From: Pseudoalteromonas prydzensis | GTDB lineage: Bacteria; Pseudomonadota; Gammaproteobacteria; Enterobacterales; Alteromonadaceae | Reading direction: 5' to 3' | Assembly: GCF_001661495.1 (NCBI RefSeq) | Contig: NZ_BDDT01000006.1 | Coordinates: forward strand, 242,900-306,899 | Length of the DNA: 64,000 nucleotides | In this document: piece by piece, positions 1 through 8,315 of the stretch | Position numbering within the stretch: the stretch's first letter is position 1 | Layout: each line of letters starts with the position of its first letter | Notes under the pieces: model-generated | Database searches by the model: none | Seen by the model: the letters and a program-made list of their open reading frames with translations, nothing else | Told to the model about the DNA's origin: nothing | Made by a program: the position numbers and the translations under genes

Positions 1-1
1 G

Positions 2-178
2 GTAGAACCAGAGCAAGCACTGATGGTTGCAGCGCATGGCTGGGATGTTGCAGGGGCAAAAGCTGCTGGCTTGCAAACTGCTTTTATTGCGCGCCCGGGT
101 AAAGCGCTATATCCATTGGCAGAAAAACCTGACTATAACGTGAAAGATTTAACTGAGTTAACCGCTCTACTTAAATAA
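2..178 (+). CDS. Haloacid dehalogenase type II, C-terminal end (partial)
   Basis: Only the last 58 codons are in the window; the gene starts before base 1. The visible residues include MVAAHGWDVAGAKAAG followed by TAFIARPGK. This matches the C-terminal part of L-2-haloacid dehalogenases (HAD superfamily, type II), where the conserved Asp lies in the AAHxWD loop. The family hydrolyses 2-haloalkanoic acids through an aspartyl-enzyme intermediate, but many members have other or unknown substrates, so the substrate is not claimed. The gene converges with the TetR gene. A loose C-rich/G-rich pairing near 229-258 may end it, but no clean terminator is visible. Confidence 0.72.
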   Translation, partial: VEPEQALMVAAHGWDVAGAKAAGLQTAFIARPGKALYPLAEKPDYNVKDLTELTALLK

Positions 179-263
179 GCCTGCTCTAGGCTTCAGCTAA
201 ACACTGATTTTACCCAAATCAATACCCAAGCGGCCAGTTAATGGAATAATCATGGCCGCTTAT

Positions 264-866
264 TTATTGCTGCAGTTTAATACCGCTAATAAAAAATCGT
301 GATGTTAAGTCAATTAGTTGCTCAATTTTTTTTTCATCAAGTGCTGGTTTCCATTGGATCACTTGCTCCCAGTAGGCCATTTTCTTTAGCCCACCGTAGA
401 AAAAGGCCGCAGCAATATCGGCAGGAATATCGTTTAATACCCCTGCTGCATGTGCTTGTGCAAACCAGCCTTGTAATCCTTTGCCACAATCTAAAAATTT
501 AGCTTCTAGGCGCGCGGCTTGTTGTTTATCACGCATTGATTCAATGATCACAATACGCGACAAGGTTAAATAGTCTTCATCACTGCCTAAAGAAAGTGAC
601 AAGCGAGCAAGATCTTTTAGTTGCTCGTAAATTGGTACGTTGCTGCGAAAATGATAATTTTGTAACTGCTCAATACGCGACAGCAGCAATAACACTACAT
701 CATCAAACAAAGCTTGTTTATTGGCGTAATGCTTATAAAGTGTGCGTTTTGAAACATTCGCTTTTTTCGCAATCGCTTCCATGGTTGTACCCACTAAACC
801 ACGTTGCGCAAACTCCTCTACCGCAACGCACAATACATCATTTTGTTTAGTACTATTTGGTTCCAT
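264..866 (-). CDS. TetR/AcrR-family transcriptional regulator
   Basis: A 200-residue regulator. The N-terminal helix-turn-helix reads roughly TTMEAIAKKANVSKRTLYKHY, typical of TetR/AcrR repressors; the C-terminal two thirds is a variable helical ligand-binding region. The start at 866 (MEPNST) is chosen because the reading frame upstream is not TetR-like and a GGGGG stretch lies just before this ATG. It is divergent from the RND efflux genes at 1105, with a perfect 20-bp inverted repeat between them. The simplest reading is a local repressor of the pump that is relieved when a toxic ligand binds. The ligand cannot be deduced. Confidence 0.88.
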   Translation of the reverse strand: MEPNSTKQNDVLCVAVEEFAQRGLVGTTMEAIAKKANVSKRTLYKHYANKQALFDDVVLLLLSRIEQLQNYHFRSNVPIYEQLKDLARLSLSLGSDEDYLTLSRIVIIESMRDKQQAARLEAKFLDCGKGLQGWFAQAHAAGVLNDIPADIAAAFFYGGLKKMAYWEQVIQWKPALDEKKIEQLIDLTSRFFISGIKLQQ

Positions 867-930
867 ACTGCCCCCAATATTTATCCAAATATTATACATG
901 AATTTGCAATATAATCGCACTTTAGAAAAA

Positions 931-981
931 GTAAACGCAAGTGTATACCTTAAACATGAATAGGTATACACTTGCGTTTAC
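931..981. promoter_or_regulatory. Perfect 20-bp inverted repeat, probable TetR operator pair
   Basis: The arm at 931-950 (GTAAACGCAAGTGTATACCT) is repeated exactly in reverse complement at 962-981, with 11 bases between. Each arm is itself partly palindromic (GTAAACGC / GTGTATAC, 12 of 18 positions symmetric), so this may be two operator copies facing each other. It lies 65 bp upstream of the regulator start and 123 bp upstream of the membrane fusion gene, where a divergent control site is expected. Binding by the neighbouring TetR protein is inferred. Confidence 0.65.
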
Positions 982-1104
982 TTAAGCTAAATGGATTCAG
1001 CAAGCGCTATTTAAGTTGATCATAAAATCAACACTGTGCCATGCTATTAACTTAGAAAACATTTACTATTATTCATACTTAACAATTGGAACTGTGGAGT
1101 AACC

Positions 1105-2307
1105 ATGCGTCTGCCTTTCGCACCATCAAAATTATCTTTACCTTTATTTTTATTAACCTCAGCCGCATTGTTACTGCAAGGCTGTAGTGAAGCCCCTGAA
1201 GCTGAACAAGCAGCAATGCATCCAGCAAGCGTTGCAACAACCATAGCAAGCTATGAAGATGCGCCGTTTACAATTGAACTGCCAGCCACCTTATCTGGCT
1301 CTAAAGAAGTTGAAGTGCGTGCCAGAGTGACAGGAATTTTAGAATCTCGTAACTTTGATGAAGGTCAAACCGTTAGCCAAGGACAATCTCTTTTTACTAT
1401 CGATTTAGCCCCGTATCAACTCGCTGTTGAGAGCGCGCAAGCCGCCTTAGACGGCGCACAAGCCTCATTAGTACAATCTGAGCGTGAGGTTACACGTTTA
1501 GCAAAATTACGCGCTGACAAATCAGTATCACAACGTGACTACGATAACGCCAGCTCTACTAAAGATATTGCCAATACTACGTTAGCGGCCGCTAAAGTGG
1601 CACTAAAAGAAGCCCAGCTCAATTTAGAATATGCACAAGTAAAAGCACCTGTTGCTGGTGTTATGGGCCGTGAATTTGTCTCAGAGGGCACTTATGTATC
1701 AGGCCCTGATCTATTATTAACGCAAATAACGCAACTTGATCCGATTCGATTACGCTTTGGTATTTCTGAGCGCGAGCAGTTACAAATGCGACAAGATGTC
1801 GCTAATGGCTCATTAACCTTGCCAGAAAAAGGCCAATGGCACACCAGCATCAAACTACAAGATGGCTCACTGTATCAACGAACCGGCAAAGTTAACTTCT
1901 CTGACGTGCGTATTAACCCAAATACCGGCACCAGTGAGCTGCAAGCAATTATTCCTAATTCCGACTTTAAACTACGTCCTGGGCAGTTTGTACGCGTTAG
2001 ATTAAGTGGCGCGGTGCGTAAAAATGCGTTTGTGATCCCACAGCGCGCAGTGCTTGATAACGGTACTGGCAAGTTTGTGTATGTCGTCGCAAAAAATGAA
2101 CAAGGCGGCACGATTGCCCGCCCAGCACCGGTTGAAGTCGGCGAATGGATCCAAAAGCCTGATAATCAAGGCGATAAAAACTTTTGGCTGATTAAGTCAG
2201 GGATCCAGCAAGGCGATGAAGTCATCATTGATGGCATGGCAAAGATTTTCTTTCCGGGTATGCCAGTGGCTGTTAACAATGCAACAAACAAGGTAAGCGC
2301 GGAATAA
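1105..2307 (+). CDS. RND efflux periplasmic adaptor (membrane fusion lipoprotein)
   Basis: A 400-residue adaptor of the AcrA/MexA family that links an inner-membrane RND pump to an outer-membrane channel. The N-terminus has a lipoprotein signal ending LLLQGC (Cys27), so the protein should be anchored by lipid. A biotinyl-lipoyl-like half motif (GSKEVEVRARVTGILESRNF), a long alpha-helical hairpin at about 100-165 rich in Ala/Gln/Lys, the second lipoyl half (VKAPVAGVMGREFVSEGTYV) and the C-terminal beta-barrel follow in the usual order. It lies 14 bp upstream of the permease gene and they surely share a transcript. No outer-membrane channel gene is in the window, so a TolC-like protein must be encoded elsewhere. 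Confidence 0.93.
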   Translation: MRLPFAPSKLSLPLFLLTSAALLLQGCSEAPEAEQAAMHPASVATTIASYEDAPFTIELPATLSGSKEVEVRARVTGILESRNFDEGQTVSQGQSLFTIDLAPYQLAVESAQAALDGAQASLVQSEREVTRLAKLRADKSVSQRDYDNASSTKDIANTTLAAAKVALKEAQLNLEYAQVKAPVAGVMGREFVSEGTYVSGPDLLLTQITQLDPIRLRFGISEREQLQMRQDVANGSLTLPEKGQWHTSIKLQDGSLYQRTGKVNFSDVRINPNTGTSELQAIIPNSDFKLRPGQFVRVRLSGAVRKNAFVIPQRAVLDNGTGKFVYVVAKNEQGGTIARPAPVEVGEWIQKPDNQGDKNFWLIKSGIQQGDEVIIDGMAKIFFPGMPVAVNNATNKVSAE

Positions 2308-2321
2308 GCGCAGGGAGTATT

Positions 2322-5300
2322 ATGTTTTCTCGTTATTTTATCGACAGACCTATTTTTGCGTTTGTGATCTCTATCGTCATTGTTTTAGCAGGCCTTGCAG
2401 CTATGCGCAGTTTGCCCATTGCGCAATACCCTGAAATTGCCCCACCGGTTGTGCAAGTTACAGCAGCTTATCCGGGAGCTTCAGCTGAAGTACTTGAACA
2501 AACAGTCGCAGCACCAATAGAAAACGCCATTACCGGTGTAGAAGGCATGATGTATATGTCTTCAACCTCTACCAGCTCTGGTGCAACAACGATTGAAATA
2601 ACCTTTGAAATTGGTACCGATATTGACCAAGCTGCGGTCAATGTCAATAACCGCGTCAAACAAGTTGAAGCCCGGTTGCCAGAAGAGACACGCCGCCAAG
2701 GTGTAGTAGTGCAAAAAGGGTCATCAAGCTTTTTACAAGTGCACGCGTTTTATTCGCCAGATGGGAGCCGTGATAGTCTATGGACGTCAAATTATGTGAC
2801 ACTGAATATTTTAGATCGCATCAAACGTATTCCCGGCACTACTAGCGTACAAATTTTTGGTGCTAAAGATTACGCCATGCGGATTTGGCTGCGTCCTGAT
2901 GTAATGAGTCAGCTCGGTGTGACGGTTGAAGAAGTAGCGGGTGCTATTCGCAGCCAAAACTCTCAATATGCGGCGGGTTCGATTGGTGCAACTCCCACTT
3001 CGCAATCTGCGCAAGAGCTCGTTTACAGCGTGACGGCACAAGGGCGTTTATCGGAACCGGAGCAGTTTGAAGAAATCATTATTCGTTCAAATCTTGATGG
3101 CAGTAGCTTACGATTAAAAGATATAGCCCGTGTTGAACTAGGTGCGAAAGATTATAACTTTAGAGGGACCATCAACGGTAAAGAAGCCGTGCTCCTTGGT
3201 ATTTTCCTGCAACCTGGCGCCAATGCCCTTGATGTAGCCGCAGAAGTAAATGGCGTATTAGCACAAGTGACCCAGCAATTTCCGACAGGCCTTGCTCACT
3301 TAAATTCGTACGATACCACCCGTTTTGTTGAAGTCTCAATTCGAGAAGTTGTCATCACCTTAATTGAAGCAATGGTGTTAGTGTTTCTAGTGGTATTTTT
3401 GTTTTTACAAAATTGGCGCGCCACGCTTATTCCAACCCTTGCCGTGCCGGTATCACTACTTGGCACATTTGCGGGCATGTATATGCTTGGCTACTCAATT
3501 AACTCGCTGACCTTATTTGGTATGGTGCTGTCTATTGGTATCGTGGTGGATGACGCTATCGTGGTACTTGAAAATGTTGAACGTATCATGCATGAAGAGC
3601 ATGTTAGTGCCCATGAAGCTGCCATTAAAGCCATGAAAGAAGTATCAGGCCCTGTTGTTGCGATTGTGTTGGTGTTGTGCTCTGTATTCGTGCCGATTGC
3701 CTTTTTAGGTGGCTTAACTGGTGAATTGTTCCGTCAGTTTGCCATTACTATCTCAATTGCAGTGAGCTTATCAGGCGTAGTCGCACTGACCATGACGCCC
3801 GCTTTATGTGTACTTATCTTAAAACAAGAGCACAAACAAACCGCCAAATTCTTTTTATGGTTCAACCGTGTATTTACCAAAATAACCAGTAAATACGTGG
3901 GTGCCGTTGGATTTATGGTGCGCCGCGGTGCATTGGGGCTATTGCTGATGATTGGTATGGTGTCAATCACCATTGGACTTTGGAAAAACACTCCTGGTTC
4001 ACTGGTGCCCGATGAAGACCAAGGCTTTTATATTTCTGCAATTTTTTTACCTGATGGCTCCTCATTAGAGCGTACAGAAGAAGTCGTCGCAGAAGTAATT
4101 AGTGCCGTACAGTCAAACCCTGCCAATGAAAATGTCGTGGCATTCACAGGTTTTGACTTTATCGGTGGCGGTTATAAAAACAGTGCAGCAACCTTATTTG
4201 TAACACAAACGCATTGGGACGAACGAGAAATTGATACCAAAAGTCTCGTTAATGAGCTGTTTATGAAAACCGCACATATAAATGAGGCTTTAGTGCTGGC
4301 GTTTAACCCCCCTGCTATTTTTGGCTTAGGCAATACTGGCGGCTTTGAATTTTATATTCAAAACAAAGGCGCAGGTGGCCCGGAAAAGCTACAACAAGCC
4401 ATGGGGCTAATGATGGCTGAAGCACAAAAAAGCCCGATATTAAGTGGCTTACAAACATTATGGCGTCCAAATGCACCGCAATTAAAAGTGGATGTAGACC
4501 GCGAGCAAGCCCGTGCCATGGGCATTGAGATTGACGATGCGTTCACCGCCCTTGCTGGCACACTCGGCACTTACTATGTTAATGATTTCAATAAATTTGG
4601 TCGTGCATGGCAAGTACTGATGTCGGCAGAAGCAGAGTTTAGAATGAAACCGGATGACATAGGTCGAATTTATGTGAAAAACAGCCAAGGTACTATGGTG
4701 CCCATGTCGGCGTTTACTAACATAGAATACAGCCGCGGACCAGAAAGCCTGAACCGTTATAACAACCTGCCAGCGGTTAAATTGCTCGGTAACGCCGCAC
4801 CGGGTTACAGCTCTGGTCAAGCAATTGCTGAGGTAGAGCGTATTGCGAAAGCCGTCTTACCACCGGATATGACTTATGATTGGACCGGCTCTGCGTATCA
4901 AGAAAAGCGCAGCTCAGGCACCACAGGCATTGCCTTAGGCCTTGCGGTGATCATGGTATTTTTGATCCTTGCAGCACTTTACGAGCGTTGGTCTTTACCA
5001 TTATCGGTGATGTTGGCCCTGCCATTTGGTACCTTTGGCGCGTTGGTGTCAATCTGGTTAGTCGGCATGACCAATGATGTCTACTTCCAAATCGGCTTAG
5101 TGACTTTACTTGGCTTAGCCAGTAAGAACGCCATCTTGATTGTTGAATACGCCTTGATGAAACACCAGCAAGGTTGGAGCGCAAGCGCTGCAGCACTTGA
5201 AGCTGCCCGCCTACGGTTTAGACCGATTATTATGACCTCATTGGCGTTTATTTTAGGTGTAGTGCCTTTGGTTATCAGTTCTGGCGCCGGTGCTGGCGCA

Positions 5301-5495
5301 CGTCATAGTGTTGGTACTGGGGTTATGGGCGGGATGATGGCTGCAACATTCCTAGCAGTATTTTTTGTGCCTCTGTTCTTTTACTGGCTGACAGAGCGTA
5401 AATTAACAGAGCAACGCTCCCGTGCAGATTTAGCGGATGAAATCGCAGCTCACCATAAACGAGAGCATGTCGATACTCAAGAAGGTAATGTTTAA
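2322..5495 (+). CDS. RND efflux permease, AcrB/MexB (HAE1) family
   Basis: A 1057-residue inner-membrane proton-driven drug exporter. The N-terminus MFSRYFIDRPIFAFVISI is typical of hydrophobe/amphiphile efflux pumps. The proton-relay pair Asp410-Asp411 (GIVVDDAIVVLENV) in TM4 and Lys935 (GLASKNAILIVEYA) in TM10 are intact. The two large periplasmic loops and twelve membrane segments are of normal length (AcrB is 1049 residues). It follows the adaptor gene with a GGAG ribosome site 6 bases before the ATG. A strong terminator follows. Substrates cannot be predicted; a hydrophobic drug or bile/solvent role is typical of the family. Confidence 0.95.
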   Translation: MFSRYFIDRPIFAFVISIVIVLAGLAAMRSLPIAQYPEIAPPVVQVTAAYPGASAEVLEQTVAAPIENAITGVEGMMYMSSTSTSSGATTIEITFEIGTDIDQAAVNVNNRVKQVEARLPEETRRQGVVVQKGSSSFLQVHAFYSPDGSRDSLWTSNYVTLNILDRIKRIPGTTSVQIFGAKDYAMRIWLRPDVMSQLGVTVEEVAGAIRSQNSQYAAGSIGATPTSQSAQELVYSVTAQGRLSEPEQFEEIIIRSNLDGSSLRLKDIARVELGAKDYNFRGTINGKEAVLLGIFLQPGANALDVAAEVNGVLAQVTQQFPTGLAHLNSYDTTRFVEVSIREVVITLIEAMVLVFLVVFLFLQNWRATLIPTLAVPVSLLGTFAGMYMLGYSINSLTLFGMVLSIGIVVDDAIVVLENVERIMHEEHVSAHEAAIKAMKEVSGPVVAIVLVLCSVFVPIAFLGGLTGELFRQFAITISIAVSLSGVVALTMTPALCVLILKQEHKQTAKFFLWFNRVFTKITSKYVGAVGFMVRRGALGLLLMIGMVSITIGLWKNTPGSLVPDEDQGFYISAIFLPDGSSLERTEEVVAEVISAVQSNPANENVVAFTGFDFIGGGYKNSAATLFVTQTHWDEREIDTKSLVNELFMKTAHINEALVLAFNPPAIFGLGNTGGFEFYIQNKGAGGPEKLQQAMGLMMAEAQKSPILSGLQTLWRPNAPQLKVDVDREQARAMGIEIDDAFTALAGTLGTYYVNDFNKFGRAWQVLMSAEAEFRMKPDDIGRIYVKNSQGTMVPMSAFTNIEYSRGPESLNRYNNLPAVKLLGNAAPGYSSGQAIAEVERIAKAVLPPDMTYDWTGSAYQEKRSSGTTGIALGLAVIMVFLILAALYERWSLPLSVMLALPFGTFGALVSIWLVGMTNDVYFQIGLVTLLGLASKNAILIVEYALMKHQQGWSASAAALEAARLRFRPIIMTSLAFILGVVPLVISSGAGAGARHSVGTGVMGGMMAATFLAVFFVPLFFYWLTERKLTEQRSRADLADEIAAHHKREHVDTQEGNV

Positions 5496-5514
5496 TTACT
5501 TACAACAAAAATAT

Positions 5515-5542
5515 AAGGGCAAACAGTAGTTTGCCCTTTTTT
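5515..5542 (+). terminator. Intrinsic terminator after RND operon
   Basis: A perfect 10-bp stem AAGGGCAAAC / GTTTGCCCTT with a 4-base loop, followed by a run of T, starting 19 bases after the permease stop codon. Confidence 0.93.
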
Positions 5543-5615
5543 ATGGCAACTTGATAACTAGCAATTTTATGTTGTCAGCGCTACTATATTAATTCGTGCG
5601 TCGAGGAGCCTAATT

Positions 5616-6257
5616 ATGAACAGTGAAAAATTAACCGAGTTTGAGCAGTACTTTCAAATAGATGAAAGTAACCGAGTCAATTTATTTGCCGTAGATGATA
5701 ACAAGGTGCCGACAACGTTAGCGCAATTAGAAGCCGATATTCCCCCGTTATTTAAACTCGCCAATGAAGTGAGTGAACTCGAACAAAGCTCTCTCAGACC
5801 ACTGCGTAACTTAGGTGATGTGGCACAAGAACTCGCGGTGTTTTTACAAGCACAATCGCGCAAAATTGACTTGATAATGAGCCATATTTTAGCTTCAGAA
5901 CAACCTGAAGATAACGCTATGTATTGTGATAGCTACGGCGGTGGCGGTGTAAAATTAACCGATACAAAAGCTTACTCAATTGGCCAAGCATTTCGCACAA
6001 AACTGTTTTTACAACACGAAGCATCTGCAATTTATTGTTATACCGAAGTGGTGGCTGTTAATAAAATTGACGATGAACATTACCAATACACCTTACTATT
6101 TAAAGCTATTCGCGACACTGATCAAGAACTTGTCGTGCGTGCCAGTTTGCATGCACAAACTCGACAGCTTAAGAAGCGCCAACAACAGCAAGCTGATGAA
6201 CAATCTTTTGAACAATTGAAAACCGACGAAGAAACACCGACAAAGCCTGAACAATAA
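5616..6257 (+). CDS. PilZ-like domain protein (putative c-di-GMP effector)
   Basis: A 213-residue soluble protein with no signal peptide. The first half is helical. The second half holds DSYGGGGVKL (about 108-117), then beta-rich sequence, which resembles the D/NxSxxG region of PilZ domains in an altered form. The classical upstream RxxxR is not clear, so it may be an atypical PilZ domain that does not bind cyclic di-GMP. The C-terminal tail is charged and rich in Gln/Glu. It stands alone between two terminated units, with GGAG before the ATG. The PilZ assignment rests on motif shape only; a conserved hypothetical protein is the alternative. Confidence 0.5.
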   Translation: MNSEKLTEFEQYFQIDESNRVNLFAVDDNKVPTTLAQLEADIPPLFKLANEVSELEQSSLRPLRNLGDVAQELAVFLQAQSRKIDLIMSHILASEQPEDNAMYCDSYGGGGVKLTDTKAYSIGQAFRTKLFLQHEASAIYCYTEVVAVNKIDDEHYQYTLLFKAIRDTDQELVVRASLHAQTRQLKKRQQQQADEQSFEQLKTDEETPTKPEQ

Positions 6258-6325
6258 CCATGAAAAAGCTGACATATGCGGCTGAAATGCTAAACTAGCC
6301 ACACCTTTGTTTGTTTATTAAATTC

Positions 6326-7381
6326 ATGAACTTTAGACTATTACCCGAATGGGCTGAGCAAGACGCTGTTATGCTCACTTGGCCTCACCAAGCCACTGAT
6401 TGGTGCGACAACTTAACCGCTGTAGAGCCGGTCTATGTGCAACTATGTCAACACATCTGCGACGTTCAGCAATTAGTGATCATCGCTCATGATGAAGCAT
6501 TAAAAACCTACATAAGCCAGTTGTTAACTCAAAATAAAGTTGATTTAAGCCGTGTGCATTTTGTGGTGACACCGTGTAACGATACATGGGCCCGCGATCA
6601 TGGGCCACTGACCTGTGCTGCATTAGAAGATAGCAAGCAACTAAAAATCGTTGATTTTACCTTTAATGGCTGGGGTAATAAATTTACCAGTGATTTAGAT
6701 AACCAGATCAATGCAGTACTGGTTGAGCAACTTGCCGATCCTGCTAATCAATATCAAGCCCTCAACTTAGTGTTAGAAGGCGGTGGCGTTGAGATTGATC
6801 AACACGGTGTATTATTGACCACCAGTGAATGTTTACTCAATCCAAATCGTAATCCTGATCTAAGCCAGCAAGACATTGAACAGTGCCTGCGTGACCACCT
6901 TGGCGCAAGCGACTTTTTATGGGTTGATCACGGCTATTTAGCCGGTGACGATACCGATAGTCATATCGACACTTTAGTGCGCTTTGCTCCCAACGATACC
7001 TTAGTGTATGTAAAATGTGATGACGAAAGTGATGAGCACTTCAGTGCTCTCAATGCTATGGAAAAACAGTTACAAGGTTTTAAAACAACCACAGGTAAAC
7101 CATATACCTTAATTGCTTTACCTTGGCCTAAAGCCGTCTTTAATGATGATGGCGACAGATTACCTGCTACCTACGCAAACTATTTAATCATCAATGGTGC
7201 AGTGCTAGTCCCAACTTATGCGGATGAGAACGATAATTTAGCGCTTGCGCAAATTCAGTTAGCATACCCTGAACATCAAATTATAGGCGTTAACTGCCTA
7301 CCTATTATTCATCAATTTGGTAGTTTACACTGCATTACTATGCAATTACCCCGTGGATTTTTAGCTGGAGCATCATTATGA
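6326..7381 (+). CDS. aguA: Agmatine deiminase
   Basis: A 351-residue enzyme of the peptidylarginine deiminase-like fold, converting agmatine to N-carbamoylputrescine and ammonia. Family landmarks are present: MLTWPHQATDWCDNL near the start, NDTWARDHGPL, NGWGNKF, LEGGGVE with the substrate-binding acids, LAGDDTDSHIDTLVRF with the active-site His/Asp, and the catalytic cysteine near the end in GSLHCITMQLPRG. The start is the ATG at 6326 (MNFRLLPEWAEQ); an in-frame TTG at 6311 is less likely. Its stop overlaps the start of the next gene by 4 bases (ATGA), so the two steps of the pathway are translationally coupled. Confidence 0.95.
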   Translation: MNFRLLPEWAEQDAVMLTWPHQATDWCDNLTAVEPVYVQLCQHICDVQQLVIIAHDEALKTYISQLLTQNKVDLSRVHFVVTPCNDTWARDHGPLTCAALEDSKQLKIVDFTFNGWGNKFTSDLDNQINAVLVEQLADPANQYQALNLVLEGGGVEIDQHGVLLTTSECLLNPNRNPDLSQQDIEQCLRDHLGASDFLWVDHGYLAGDDTDSHIDTLVRFAPNDTLVYVKCDDESDEHFSALNAMEKQLQGFKTTTGKPYTLIALPWPKAVFNDDGDRLPATYANYLIINGAVLVPTYADENDNLALAQIQLAYPEHQIIGVNCLPIIHQFGSLHCITMQLPRGFLAGASL

Positions 7382-8271
7382 GCAGCCCTGCAAATTTAAC
7401 TGTTGCCTTAGTGCAGCAAAGTAACACTGATAATGCCGAGCAAAACATGGCGAAATCAATTGCCGGTATTCGCGATGCGGCAAGCCAAGGTGCGCAACTT
7501 GTGGTGTTACAAGAGTTACATCGCAGCCTTTACTTTTGCCAAACCGAAGACGTGGATGTATTTGATTTAGCGGAAACCATCCCAGGACCAAGTAGTAATG
7601 TACTTGGTGAATTAGCGAAAGAGTTAGGCATTGTTATTGTCGCCTCGTTATTTGAAAAACGTGCCACAGGCCTGTATCACAATACTGCGGTAGTACTTGA
7701 AAAAGACGGCACTATTGCTGGTAAATACCGTAAAATGCATATCCCTGACGATCCAGGTTTTTATGAAAAATTTTACTTCACACCAGGTGATTTGGGTTTT
7801 GAACCTATTCAGACCTCGGTAGGCAAACTGGGTGTACTGGTTTGTTGGGATCAATGGTTTCCAGAAGCTGCACGTCTTATGGCGATGGCGGGTGCTGAAT
7901 TATTAATTTACCCAACTGCTATTGGTTGGGATCCCCGAGATGATGAAGGTGAGCAAACTCGTCAAAAAGATGCCTGGGTGATTTCACAACGTGCGCACGC
8001 AGTTGCCAATGGTGTACCTGTTATTAGCTGTAATCGTGTTGGTCATGAAAGTGATCCAAGTGGTCAAAGTGACGGTATTCAATTTTGGGGGAACTCATTT
8101 ATTGCCGGTCCCCAAGGTGAGCTGCTAGCAGAAGCGAATAACACTGATGAGCAATTGTTACTGGTTGAACTTGATCAAAAGCGCTCTGAAAATGTTAGAC
8201 GAATTTGGCCGTATTTACGCGACCGTCGTATTGATCATTACCAAGATTTAACCAAAATATATCGCGATTAA
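7378..8271 (+). CDS. aguB: N-carbamoylputrescine amidase
   Basis: A 297-residue nitrilase-superfamily amidohydrolase that turns N-carbamoylputrescine into putrescine, CO2 and ammonia. The catalytic triad is visible: Glu in VVLQELHRS, Lys in GKYRKMHIPDDPGF, and Cys156 in VLVCWDQWFPEAAR. The length is normal for the family. It overlaps aguA by 4 bases and completes the agmatine route to putrescine, an alternative to agmatinase. No arginine decarboxylase or permease lies in the window. Confidence 0.95.
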   Translation: MSSPANLTVALVQQSNTDNAEQNMAKSIAGIRDAASQGAQLVVLQELHRSLYFCQTEDVDVFDLAETIPGPSSNVLGELAKELGIVIVASLFEKRATGLYHNTAVVLEKDGTIAGKYRKMHIPDDPGFYEKFYFTPGDLGFEPIQTSVGKLGVLVCWDQWFPEAARLMAMAGAELLIYPTAIGWDPRDDEGEQTRQKDAWVISQRAHAVANGVPVISCNRVGHESDPSGQSDGIQFWGNSFIAGPQGELLAEANNTDEQLLLVELDQKRSENVRRIWPYLRDRRIDHYQDLTKIYRD

Positions 8272-8315
8272 GAATAAATTAGCGCCTCTGTTGAGGCGCA
8301 TTAAAGGAGTAGTAA

